Assembly: GCF_000327385.1 (NCBI RefSeq)
Contig: NW_008709027.1
Span: forward strand, 1,676,632 to 1,740,631
Reading direction: 5' to 3'
DNA length: 64,000 nucleotides
From: Lottia gigantea
Lineage: Eukaryota; Mollusca; Gastropoda; Lottiidae
Made by a program: the position numbers and the translations under genes. How positions within the stretch are numbered: the stretch's first letter is position 1; the number at the start of each line of letters is the position of its first letter. Under the pieces are notes generated by a model. It ran no database searches, was not told where the DNA came from, and saw nothing but the letters and a program-made list of their open reading frames with translations. Shown piece by piece: positions 49,601-58,358 of the stretch.

Positions 49601-49969
49601 ACTACCGGTGGCAGTATACAAGACCTTCAAGCGGATAAATGGAATCCGGATCCAATGGCCTCAACGGAAATGTTAGTTCATCTTCAAAAAGATCTGGCTA
49701 AAACTGGTGGTCCATTATTCGCTATTGATAAACAACTGTGTGAATTACGAGATTTTATTAAACAAAATCGTAGAAGATTATTTGAACGCGATCGTAAAGA
49801 AATGCTAATGAAGGAATGGAAGGCAATAGCTTTGATACTGGATAGAATATTTTTTGTTATTTATTTAATAATTATTGTTGGGTCTTTAAGCTACACTATT
49901 CCCGTTTTGACATCAGATAATGGTCAAAACACAACTGCATTAGCTGTTGCTATGGGCAAATCTGTATAG
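34596..49969 (+). CDS. Nicotinic acetylcholine receptor subunit, alpha-type, PAK class with charged M2; gene B, complete
   Basis: Exons: 34596-34653, 43929-44137, 46555-46664, 46848-47302, 47831-47917, 48826-48944 and 49517-49969, all GT-AG, joining to 496 residues, a normal family length. Signal peptide 1 to about 19; loop D Trp in HIHWN; loop A WLPDIKLYN; Cys-loop C159-C173; loop B W180; vicinal C225-C226; M1 about 246-267; PAK 272-274; M2 274-296; M3 about 307-330; M4 about 453-476; a C-terminal Asn-Thr-Thr glycosylation site at 484. The second loop-C Tyr is Phe (F230, CCPSPF), a mild change of the binding box. M2 is unusual: E281 (7'), K290 (16'), E293 (19') and K294 (20'). It lies 23 kb downstream of gene A in the same direction and is its tandem paralogue. 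Receptor identity is near certain; whether it conducts anions, cations or only modulates is inference. Confidence 0.96.
36325..37195. mobile_element. hAT-like non-autonomous DNA transposon
   Basis: The left end has atagtcgggcgatat and the right end, reversed, atagttgggcgatat, so inverted termini frame about 870 bp. Next to each end lie several 'atatcg/cgatat' motifs, typical of hAT elements that begin with a 'gggcgatat' sequence. No transposase was recognised inside (the 83-codon frame at 36790 has no motif). A clean 8-bp target duplication is not visible. It sits in intron 1 of gene B. Confidence 0.5.
37947..38063 (-). CDS. nested gene exon 4
   Basis: Phase 1 in and out, 117 bp. It reads VEFIANCFTELTEDVCGTEE then RRFMERMLQQGHPVYEDFG, with a strong donor G|GTAAGT. 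Charged amphipathic helices with spaced cysteines suggest a compact helical secreted domain. The following exon was not identified; a frame near 35670 on the same strand is only a weak candidate. Confidence 0.55.
37947..41203 (-). CDS. nested gene for a small secreted cysteine-containing protein (partial model)
   Basis: Four exon pieces on the minus strand inside intron 1 of receptor gene B: 41203-41152, 40835-40756, about 39824-39725 and 38063-37947. They give a signal peptide, a polar stretch and then a region with cysteines spaced C-x5-C, later VCG, NCF and VCG, resembling small helical secreted proteins with paired cysteines. Phases agree between pieces 1 and 2 and between 3 and 4. The link between 2 and 3 is unresolved: an in-frame stop lies just before piece 3 and no good acceptor fits. 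After 37947 the frame continues to 37780 if the donor is not used. It could be a real gene with an unseen exon or a decaying copy. Function unknown. Confidence 0.5.
38835..39180 (-). mobile_element. tRNA-derived SINE, copy 2
   Basis: The reverse complement begins gcgatggctcagtgagttag (box A region), has a ggttcaatccc box B, and then the same body as the copy at 30051. It sits in an intron of the nested minus-strand gene, in the sense direction of that gene. Confidence 0.9.
39725..39824 (-). CDS. nested gene exon 3 (left edge of exon unresolved)
   Basis: The frame reads PCMEELQCPESGLVTTIKVV then MKYMDFVCGKDFS and leaves in phase 1 at CAG|GTATGT. A TAA precedes the Pro codon and no AG acceptor lies between them, so the true upstream border is uncertain. 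An acceptor at ATGGAAG would fit an incoming phase of 1. Confidence 0.5.
39985..40753. repeat. 33-bp minisatellite carrying splice-donor motifs, about 23 copies
   Basis: The unit reads acgttacgaaccattccatt then tacttacctgtaa. Because 33 is three times eleven, the plus strand gives a long artificial frame of an 11-residue peptide repeat (CKRYEPFHLLT-like, 40236-40766), which is not a gene. On the minus strand most units contain a CAGGTA core; seven contain exactly CAGGTAAGT. The array abuts exon 2 of the nested gene. Confidence 0.95.
40756..40835 (-). CDS. nested gene exon 2, ending at the minisatellite
   Basis: This exon enters in phase 1 and reads ELIVHFKDLSNVIFGIPDDK then ARFNGQ, with the donor CAG|GTGAGT at 40755/40754. 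The acceptor (gttaag) is weak in pyrimidines. The first minisatellite unit begins at the donor itself. The frame stays open about 27 codons into the array; a later GCAG|GTAAAT (exon end 40674) would change the exit phase from 0 to 1. Confidence 0.55.
41152..41203 (-). CDS. nested gene exon 1: signal peptide
   Basis: The minus-strand ATG opens MKTFLFTSVLLCLILQT, with a basic start and a hydrophobic core, and the exon ends in phase 1 at ACAG|GTAAAA. The shape is that of a classical first exon of a secreted protein. Confidence 0.62.
43929..44137 (+). CDS. gene B exon 2: N-terminal helix and first strands
   Basis: Phase 1 in, phase 0 out, donor gtgagt. It reads LSDEDKLVKKIIHAYERRGK then the strand TVYFSIQLTQIMDLDEKNQ and VLSLNIWDQY. 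It is five codons longer than the gene A exon, all at the N-terminal side. Confidence 0.94.
44138..46554. other. gene B intron 2, nothing recognised
   Basis: AT-rich intron. A minus-strand frame at 44670-44984 has one hydrophobic segment (LTICQFIVMACQLIIIFVI) but no recognisable family or framing splice sites, so it is not called a gene. Confidence 0.6.
46555..46664 (+). CDS. gene B exon 3: loops D and A
   Basis: A 110-bp exon with phases as in gene A. It reads WWKDDHIHWN (loop D Trp) and IWLPDIKLYN (loop A). Acceptor taatttcag, donor gtaaga. Confidence 0.95.
46848..47302 (+). CDS. gene B exon 4: Cys-loop, loops B and C, M1, PAK
   Basis: A 455-bp exon, the same length as in gene A. It carries Cys-loop C159-C173, W180 of loop B, C225-C226 followed by P-S-P-F, M1 (YNYILILPCVLLTSITLVLF) and the PAK triplet at 47284-47292. 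The donor is gtaatt, weaker than elsewhere. Confidence 0.96.
47831..47917 (+). CDS. gene B exon 5: charged M2 pore helix
   Basis: An 87-bp exon, phase 1 at both ends. It translates LTEFIAFFVLLKILEKNLPP, then GTDTMPLL. Relative to Lys 0' this gives T6', E7', I9', V13', K16', E19' and K20'. Charged residues at 7' and 16' inside M2 are rare in this family. The frame and both splice sites are intact and the exon matches gene A in length, so this is not a mis-spliced reading. Confidence 0.93.
48826..48944 (+). CDS. gene B exon 6: M3
   Basis: A 119-bp exon, phase 1 to phase 0, reading TYYCLNMIIITLSSFLNVMV then VNLNHYGATRSHFPEPFRS. Acceptor atatttccag, donor gtgagt. Confidence 0.93.
49517..49969 (+). 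CDS. gene B exon 7: cytoplasmic loop, MA helix, M4 and stop
   Basis: After a ttttgcttttcag acceptor the exon reads GLFNYVAKILLMDS. A cytoplasmic loop follows, then a strongly basic stretch (KQNRRRLFERDRK), the MA helix (KEWKAIALILDR) and M4 (IFFVIYLIIIVGSLSYTI). A 20-residue extracellular tail has one N-glycosylation sequon (NTT). Confidence 0.94.
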   Translation, partial: GLFNYVAKILLMDSLVSPLRNIKAVKNITTGGSIQDLQADKWNPDPMASTEMLVHLQKDLAKTGGPLFAIDKQLCELRDFIKQNRRRLFERDRKEMLMKEWKAIALILDRIFFVIYLIIIVGSLSYTIPVLTSDNGQNTTALAVAMGKSV

Positions 49970-50462
49970 AATCAAACCTCTCTATTTCTCTTTACTTCAA
50001 GGTAAAAAATATGAACTTGCTACTAAAAAAAGTGTGACTTTTAGAAAACACATTGTTTGAGTTACCTGAAAATAACACAATGGTACGGTCCTTTGATGTC
50101 CAAGTTTTCATTTTTAATTTTCTAATTACCTTCGAAAGCACTAAATGCTATATATTGTTAGTGTCAAGATTTTCCGCTTTTAGGCTGTAGTAGCTTTGAA
50201 GTTCTAAATACACCATATCTTCAAATTAATATGTGTACTTGAATCAAAATTGATTTGAAACTGTAAAGAAAGGAAATACACTAGAAGTAATATTATGATC
50301 GTTGGCGAAGTTTTTCTAGAAGCACTGTACATGTATATAATTTGACATTTTATTTTAATTGTATATCAATGTGAGGTATGCAAGATTTATTCAGTTCTGT
50401 AAATATTCCTGTATTTGGTGAATGTATATTTTTTGTATTTGTATATGACGATGAATTCCAAG

Positions 50463-50468
50463 AATAAA
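50463..50468 (+). other. candidate poly(A) signal of gene B
   Basis: AATAAA 493 bases after the stop codon, in AT-rich 3' UTR-like sequence. It is the clearest canonical signal downstream of the gene. Confidence 0.5.
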
Positions 50469-51269
50469 GAAGTACACAACGAGTTTTGCTATTTCAATAC
50501 CATGGTACTTGTTAAGGTCTATTATATATTTACAGATAATAATTTTCAGATAGTTGCATGTTTAATATTTTCAAGGGAGATAAAAAAATGTATCTAGGAA
50601 TTTCCATTGATCCATATTCATTCAAGACGAACAACGAATACTTCCATATTAAAAAGGATGATCTAAATTTTGTCATTATCTTGGATGAACGTCCTTAACT
50701 GAAGCAAGCTTGGAAAGTAGAATAAGCGACCATCTGTATCTAGTATTTACTAGATGTAGCACACGGATGATCATCCTATCATCTGAGTGAGCACCGGTGA
50801 CGAACAATAGGATAACAATTTCCTATTTTGTCATCATAATGTTAATAATAATGCCATATGACACCTCAGATAGTTTACACTTATTATGGTTTTGTTTTAT
50901 TGAAAATGCACTTATCCCACAGTCCACCTTTGCAGTAACGTTTGGCATGTCTTTAAAAGCACCTTATTCCTGTAGAAATAAATCAAACAAGATGATCAAA
51001 CTCTCACAAAGAAACTATATTTTTTTAAAGTGGATTAAATCCCAATTTCAACAAAGATTACAACATTTGGATTGCATTGAAATCTTTAAATATACAATAT
51101 AAATAATACATAGTACATAATAAAACTATATGATGAAAAATAATTATTGAAAATTAATTTGAACATGAATACTGGAAGACAATTTAGTTACAAATGAAAA
51201 GGAGTTTGATTTAAATCAGTCCTACTTTTATACACCTGGTTATTTTGATTATCACAGACACTATCGTGC

Positions 51270-51400
51270 AGTGTGCAATTTTGAGAAAATTTGCCTGGAC
51301 AACCCCATTAGCCTACTCTTTTCCGATTCTTTTGAAAGATAGTTAACGATTACTTGGTTGCTTTCCATACCGAACGACTATCTGCATTTTCCTGCATCAA
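51270..51400 (-). mobile_element. tRNA-derived SINE fragment
   Basis: The order 'tgcctggaca', 'cattagcctactctttt', 'ccgattc' and then 'ccgaacgacta' and 'cctgcatca' parallels the inverted SINE at 38835-39180 over its body. Strongly diverged. Confidence 0.45.
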
Positions 51401-53904
51401 AGTTAAAAAAAATTCAAAATTGTTATTTCTTTATTTATATTGGAATTTAAAGATAAATATGAGCAGTTTGCACTTTAGGTTTATGCTATTCCATTAAAAT
51501 ACGTGTAATTCAGATGAAAGCATAGGCTGGAAACAATCTATATGGCAAATGAGCAAGACACCATAATGATTTAATAGTGATGAACGGATTTTCCCACAAT
51601 CAAATTTCTGTGTTTGCAACAAATAACAGGAAATTGATTAGATTCAATCGAGAACAATCCTTTTGCGGACGCCAATAAAAAATTTGTGATGTAATTTTCA
51701 ACAAATTATATTAGTAGTAAGAAAAGGGCTCGCAACTGCATTTCTCTCATATTATATAATATAACCTCTTTTCATATACGTCTTGCAACTATTCAGTCCC
51801 TTTCGTACCAGATCTGCTTGGTATGAATTAAAGCATGCATCAATTATTAGAACATTTTAAGAAACAGGCCCATTTCTTTGCGAAAAGCTATGCAAAATAG
51901 TTTTTCCTAAAAATCCATACTATAGGTAGCGTTTTCGGTGCTAATTTGAAGGAAAAAAAACTGTTGTTGTTTAAGTTGTTTAAGCTATGTAATTACATGG
52001 ATTGCCTGAAGTATCAGGACGTCCGTATAGGAATTTTAACAGATTGATACATACGTCATTTACTAAATTATTTTCGATATCTTATGAAATTTTCAAAGTA
52101 AGTCGAAAGTCACGAATTATATGAGGTTGACACACGATGAATTAATCTATTAACCAGTATTAAAGTCTTAATTTGGTTTTACCTTGTAAAAAATTCATAA
52201 CATCCTTAATAAATCAGAAGATCAAGGATGAAAACCACAATAAAATGCGAACATGAAGACGTCCCATCGATAACAGGTGTCATCAGATTAAACAGCTCAT
52301 ATAAAATGTAAAACTTTCATGGTGTTTTATACATGAACAGTCTGTTAGTAATATCAGGAACAATGAAGCATGGAAGAACGCACCTGAAAACATATCACGC
52401 TATGGAATCATAGGAGTGGTTATAGTTTATACACATGCTATCATGCTCTAGGTAAACCATGACAAATTGACCAGGGACTACACGGTCAGGGTATGGGAAT
52501 TCATTCGTAGCTGATTACTACATAGGCACACACGACTATATCGTACATTGGGATTTTATATGCCAATTGGTAAAAACGCTGAAACAAAGACGTTCCTGAA
52601 ATATGTACAAGCTGAATTATCCAACATGAGGTGATCAGGTAACTAAATCCCAGTGTTCATGGCTGTAGTAAAAGATTATAATCAAAATGGTATTATCAAA
52701 CAAATTGGTTTGTAACTTGGAAGTGTCGAACAATAATCATTGTATTATTGCTGAATCTACTCTCTTTTGATGATGTGCAAAAACTTACGCGAACAGAGTG
52801 CAATGATCTGCTATTTAGATTAGAAAAATTGTAATGACAGAGTTCCAACTGGCTCACTTCACTAAATCAACATGACTGTAGTGATTAATAAAGGTATACG
52901 AAGCCAGAAACCGCTCTGTATATATCAACAAATACAGTGCCAGAAAACATGGTACAATACTCTACATATTAATATCTCATCTATATAATATGATTGAAAT
53001 ATCATGTTTTGTTCTATCGATTACCTTATATACTAGTCTTATTCTTTGATCACAACTCGTATACCCCCGTTCTTTGGTTTCTATTCTGCACCTTGCCTTG
53101 CTTTGCACTCTTGAATTGTCTGTGAACCGACGCTAATGACCATTTCCACAGGACTTTCAAACAATTCAAATTTGACCATGAATGCAAGATTAGACAATAG
53201 CAGTTAGACGTAAAGCTTCTAAAACCAATTAAAATTTATTACTATCCTCACCATCTGGTCTGTCACAATGACTCTGAATTGAAAGATGCATGTATATTTA
53301 CTGCTGTAAACCGTTATTTAAAAGCAACCATGGATACTAAATGTCTGTAAGCTAAAATAGGTCAGTTGTCTGGACTTTGAGTAACAAAATGTTCTATTTT
53401 TAACTAAATATCTATGTAATCCCTTAATAAAATTATCTATACTACACATTTATACTGGTTATACTATTCTTTGAAATAGATTGTCTAGCTACACTGTCCC
53501 TTTAAGAAGAGGTGATTGTAGACTGTTCATTCTGGCCTTGATAGTTTACTTAACTACTAATATCGCCTTTTATAGAAAAAACTCATCTCGGAAGTTCAAT
53601 AGTTCGCTTCATGAACCCGTAAAATAGAAATCACTCCCAGAATAAACATAGAATAAAATTGTCATTTGTCCATTTGAGAATTAATAGTAACAATAATCAA
53701 GAAACATTGAGAACTAAACAAAGGAATAAATCAATATTATTGGCAATAAGTATTTTTACTAATATTCCGGTAATGATTTTGAATGTAATTGATACAAACC
53801 AAAGTCCTATTTACAGGTCGACTCTATAGACAACATTTTAAGTTAATGCCTAGAATTTAAGGGATTGTAAAGATGTTTTCTTAACTTTTTATGTGCAATG
53901 GGGA

Positions 53905-54115
53905 CACTGTTGGTCAGACGTCTGTAGTTCCAGAAATTCCACTAAAACAAAGCGTTTGATGACTATCGAACTATCACTATCGAAAAATCTACTAATACCA
54001 TTCCAGGGTCTTTCAAAGCTTTGGGTTCTTTGAGGTAGTGACGTCATAAAAAAAAGTTTGGAATTGCAGAAATCACAAACGTTTGATTGAATATTGGAAT
54101 GTTGGAAATGGATGC
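53905..54115. mobile_element. small palindromic MITE, copy 2
   Basis: It starts with cagacgtctgtagttcc and then aattccactaaaac, matching copy 1 at about 23017 over some 50 bp. Its right end, reversed, gives tttctgcaattcca, an inverted version of its left end. No coding content. Confidence 0.55.
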
Positions 54116-57100
54116 TAACATTGCCCCCTATAAACACAAGAAGATTTAAAAACCTCCTAAAATTCCTTTAATGTTGTTTCACTCCAGATAATCCTTTTGG
54201 GCTGAATTTAATTTTCCAAACTGTACCCTTAATACTTGGCATTGGGCATACTTTTTAGGCAGTTTTACTATGACATTGCCAATACGTACTTTATTTACAG
54301 TACAAATTTCAAAGCTGTGGACGACATATTTTATTCGATACATGAGTCTTATTGGATTAGTAAATTTTATATATCGCTTTAAAATTGATTGAGCACTATA
54401 TTTTGTTCCTGTGACTTATTGGATTACATAGATTATAGTTCAAAATGTGTGGGGGTCTTTCTAAGAAAATATGAAATTAGATTTAAAGGCGAAAATAATC
54501 TCATCTCAGATACTGGTCTATTTAAGTATTGACGTAGGGTGGAGATACATTTGATCTAGTTACAAAAACTATTAATAGAGAGATGAACACCGGATGCCCA
54601 CAATACAACTTACGTATCCATAAAAGAAGATGTGGGTATTTAAAAGGATAGAATACTTGGTTGAATTGCCCAAGTTTTGTATGAAAGTCTGAAACGAGCA
54701 GATATTGATTGGATAAAGAATATGCAATTGTAAAATGTAATCAATAAATATAGGTTTAGATTTGATCATGTCGTGATTACACCAGACATTGTAATGCATG
54801 ATGAAATTTGTTATGAGATTTAAAAGAGATCAGATTGAAATTTGTGCACCATTAGTCAGCCTTGGTGAAATGTATTTAAATAAAACGTTCAACCTAATTA
54901 TAACACAATGGCGGATTCTGGCACTATATTGACTCACATTAAACCTGTTTATTTACAACATACTTTACGTTTTAATGTTTTTTCTTCTCTAAAACAAAGT
55001 TCTAAAGTTAAATTGTGAAAGCAATTCAATATCCATAACAAAATTCTATTTTGAAACTACTTTCAGTTGTCTGTTCAGTGAAACAGAAAATATTTTAACA
55101 GGATATATGAAGTATGATGTATAACTGCTTTTGTCAGGCTCTCTGTTACTCTTCATTGCGACATTTGGAAATTGTCTTTCTTCTGAGTCTTTGTCAAGTG
55201 TTTGACAAGAGGGAGTAATATCCTGTTTACACAATTAGCTTATGGAGAGACTAAATAATTTAATTAAAATCCCACTGCCTCATTTCATCTCCAAATTTCC
55301 GTCTAACTGTTTCTTCTTTACTGTTTTAGTATTCTATAGCCCTATTATGTTCATACAAACAATTAAATTCACAATTTCAAGATCAGGTTACTTTCTCATC
55401 TCTTATATGTTCAGTTTACAGTTGACAATTCTTGTTCTTTTGTCTAAAACACAAGCCTTAATTTTGTATTAGAACAAATGGATGAATTGGTACGCTATGA
55501 AGCCTACTGTGTGTACAAATTAAGGCCTCGTAACACTAGAAATACTTTGAAGATAAATTGGTTCAGAGTGTATAATAGGTCACCATCAGCGTGGTATTTG
55601 TAAATTATAGGACACTTCGAAAATCATGCAATTGTCGCCGATTCAGGGCGTTTATTTTGGATGTGTTTCAAACAATCGTCATGGTTCGACGATCTGTTCT
55701 AAAACGCATTGATAACGTCATGAGATCGAAATACGGCAAGAGTTGTAACATCTCCTTGAAGCTCAGTACAAGCGTGGCAAAGACGCTGTAAAAGGGTAAA
55801 AACCTCGCGGTATGAGGTCGCGTGCTTTTAAGTTAGTAATTTTCTAGGGACTATGTTTTAGTCACGTTTGACTGAGATCTAGTACTTTAGCCGTTAGTTC
55901 ACAAATCTGGTGTGACGGGGCTATTACAAGAAAATCATTGGAGTCGTTTTTCACAGCTTTCTTTCTAGGGCAATAGGTCTTGCTAACCGTATCGGGCTAC
56001 AATTAAAGAGTATGCGATCAAGTCCTCGTATACGCAGGCCCATATCGCGACAGCATCCACTTGTCACGTCTTCCAAATGCCTGGTCACTAAATTTGAACT
56101 CTGTCAAAAGTATTAGCGAAGTCGACTCTGTGGTAGGAATCACATAAATATCAAAGTAAGGCAACAGTATTGTCATTATGAAAAGAATAGGAAGAGTATC
56201 TTGTAAATAGTAGCTATAGTAAATTAATTGTAACCACTTATCATACGTTATATAGATAGTCTGTACGTATAATTAGCACAAAATTACCCCTTTATTTCAT
56301 TTGATCTTCTCATAATTTATACATTAAATGTCAATTGATATATGACTTTCAAATCTTATAGATGATTGCATTCAGGGCGAGGACTTTACTTTATTGGATT
56401 CCACAGTTCTGGGGCGATTGAAAATAATTTTGGAAACAAGTATTTCCCAGCATCATTTTGATAGAATACCAACATGCTTTTCGATTTTTCAGTTTTGTCT
56501 TGTCCGTTATCCTGGTCGGAGAGCATGCACAATTCCTATCATTACAAAATGTCATTATTCAAATAAGGTGCACTGGTATTTGAAGCTGAAATTCTGAAAG
56601 AGATAAATTTTTGTTCATACGCTCTTATAAACTATTCTTATAGCACTCATCGAGGGATGACAATAATCTGATGATTTTTTGTAAGAACGAAAGAAAGAAA
56701 TCTGCTGTAAACACTAAGCGATGGATTTCAAATGTCCAGATACACTGTACTAATGTACATTATCCTAGGTAGTTTGGTAGATGTCTGGTGAGTTTACCTT
56801 TCCAGATTTAAGGTCTTGGCTTTCAGTGTTAATTACCTGATTATCATTCAGCTCACAACCTCCTGATGGTTCATAACAATATTTCATCAGGCTAACCAAT
56901 TGAAACATTTGTCAAGTCTGGGTCAAAGACCAATTGATTTAAGTCGATTGGACATTTCAATTGTCGTCTGCATATTGCAAACCTTGTGATTCTAAATAGA
57001 CTTATTTCTGTGCCAGTTTGGGCTAATGGAGATAAACAAACTCAATCAGTAAGAAACAGATGCCATAGAGAAGCTCACTTACAGTTAGTGTTCTACTTTT

Positions 57101-58245
57101 TGTCAATGTTCGGGCTCTTCTGCAGTTAACTATTCAAACGATTGAAATGGCCACGGAAGATGCACTTTTTTAATTTCTTTAAAATATTCATGATCAGGAG
57201 GCAGTGTCTTTGAGTACTTATATACATTATTAATTTTGCTTTCCGATTTAGATCATTGTGTTGGTGATTAAAAAATATTGTCTGGTACCAAGTACTCTTA
57301 TTGGCGGGATAGGCATATTATATATTGAATACACGTCTTCAAGTCCTTCAAGTCCTGTTGAAATTGAGGACAAGCATGCAACCTATTTATTTATTCATCA
57401 TATAGACTATTTCAATTCACCCCACTGACTCTTACACTTAATGTCACAGATCAATCTGTTGCATGTATTTCAAGGTACACAAACACAACCAAAATACTTA
57501 ACGTCATTCTTACAATTTTAATGTTGGCGTACTACTTCAATCAGACAGTAATTTAAATCATTTAAATATATATCATTTAAAATTAACATTTATAGTTGTG
57601 TTTGCGAGTTCAACAATGTTTATTTTGTAGACTGATTTCAGCAGGTGCAAACCAAACAGAAAATATCATTAATTCATTTTAGCAATCTACCTGGTACTTG
57701 TCTGCCACAATTTATCAAAATATTTAGAGCCGCAATGCACTCCGATGACCAGATATATACAAAAGTTTAAAATCAATGAAAAATAGAATTCGTGAAAGAT
57801 CAGATTGATTCTTTCTACCATAGGATCCGCTTGCCAAATTCATTATTTTTGTTTGTTTGAGTTGTTTAAATAACTATCTATCAATTGAATCCTAATTCAT
57901 CTATAATCAGATCGGTATGTAAAAGAAAATGCAACCTCGAATGTTGGCTTGGATCGCCCAAGCATTGTCTGTGCTATGTGTAAATTCTTAGTGGTATCAC
58001 ATTTATAATATGTGATAAGATTGATAATTTCTCTGTAGACAAATCGATTTCTAGCTTATTGCATACACTAATAACTTTATTTTGGCAACCCATTTAAACA
58101 AAAGTCTAACTTTCAATAGATCGAACTTAACTACAAATTATATACAAGATTACATAAAGAATAAAAATACTGAAAATAATATAAAACATTTATACATGTA
58201 TAATATTAAGCTGTCGATTTGTCGTTGGTTGTACACATATCCCAG

Positions 58246-58358
58246 ATGATCCATCCCCATCTTCAGATGAAATAAGACAAAATGATCAAAAGAGTAGTTA
58301 CACAGATCCACGAATATCAGCAACTATTGCCCAAGAGAGACGTAACCCACTAGTCTGA
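58246..58358 (+). CDS. possible terminal coding exon of an unknown gene
   Basis: After an acceptor-like tacacatatcccag the frame (phase 1) reads DPSPSSDEIRQNDQKSSYTD then PRISATIAQERRNPLV and a stop. Its hydrophilic composition, unlike the AT-rich noise around it, suggests a real C terminus. No upstream exon, donor partner or poly(A) signal could be linked. Family not recognised. Confidence 0.3.

Noticed and set aside
55591-55791. 66-codon plus-strand frame in a GC-richer patch
   Set aside because: A resemblance to histone-like text was considered, but no consistent alignment to H4 or H2B could be made.
57005-57070. Third SINE fragment
   Set aside because: It shares only a 'gggctaatg' phrase with the SINE tail at 38860; too little to call.
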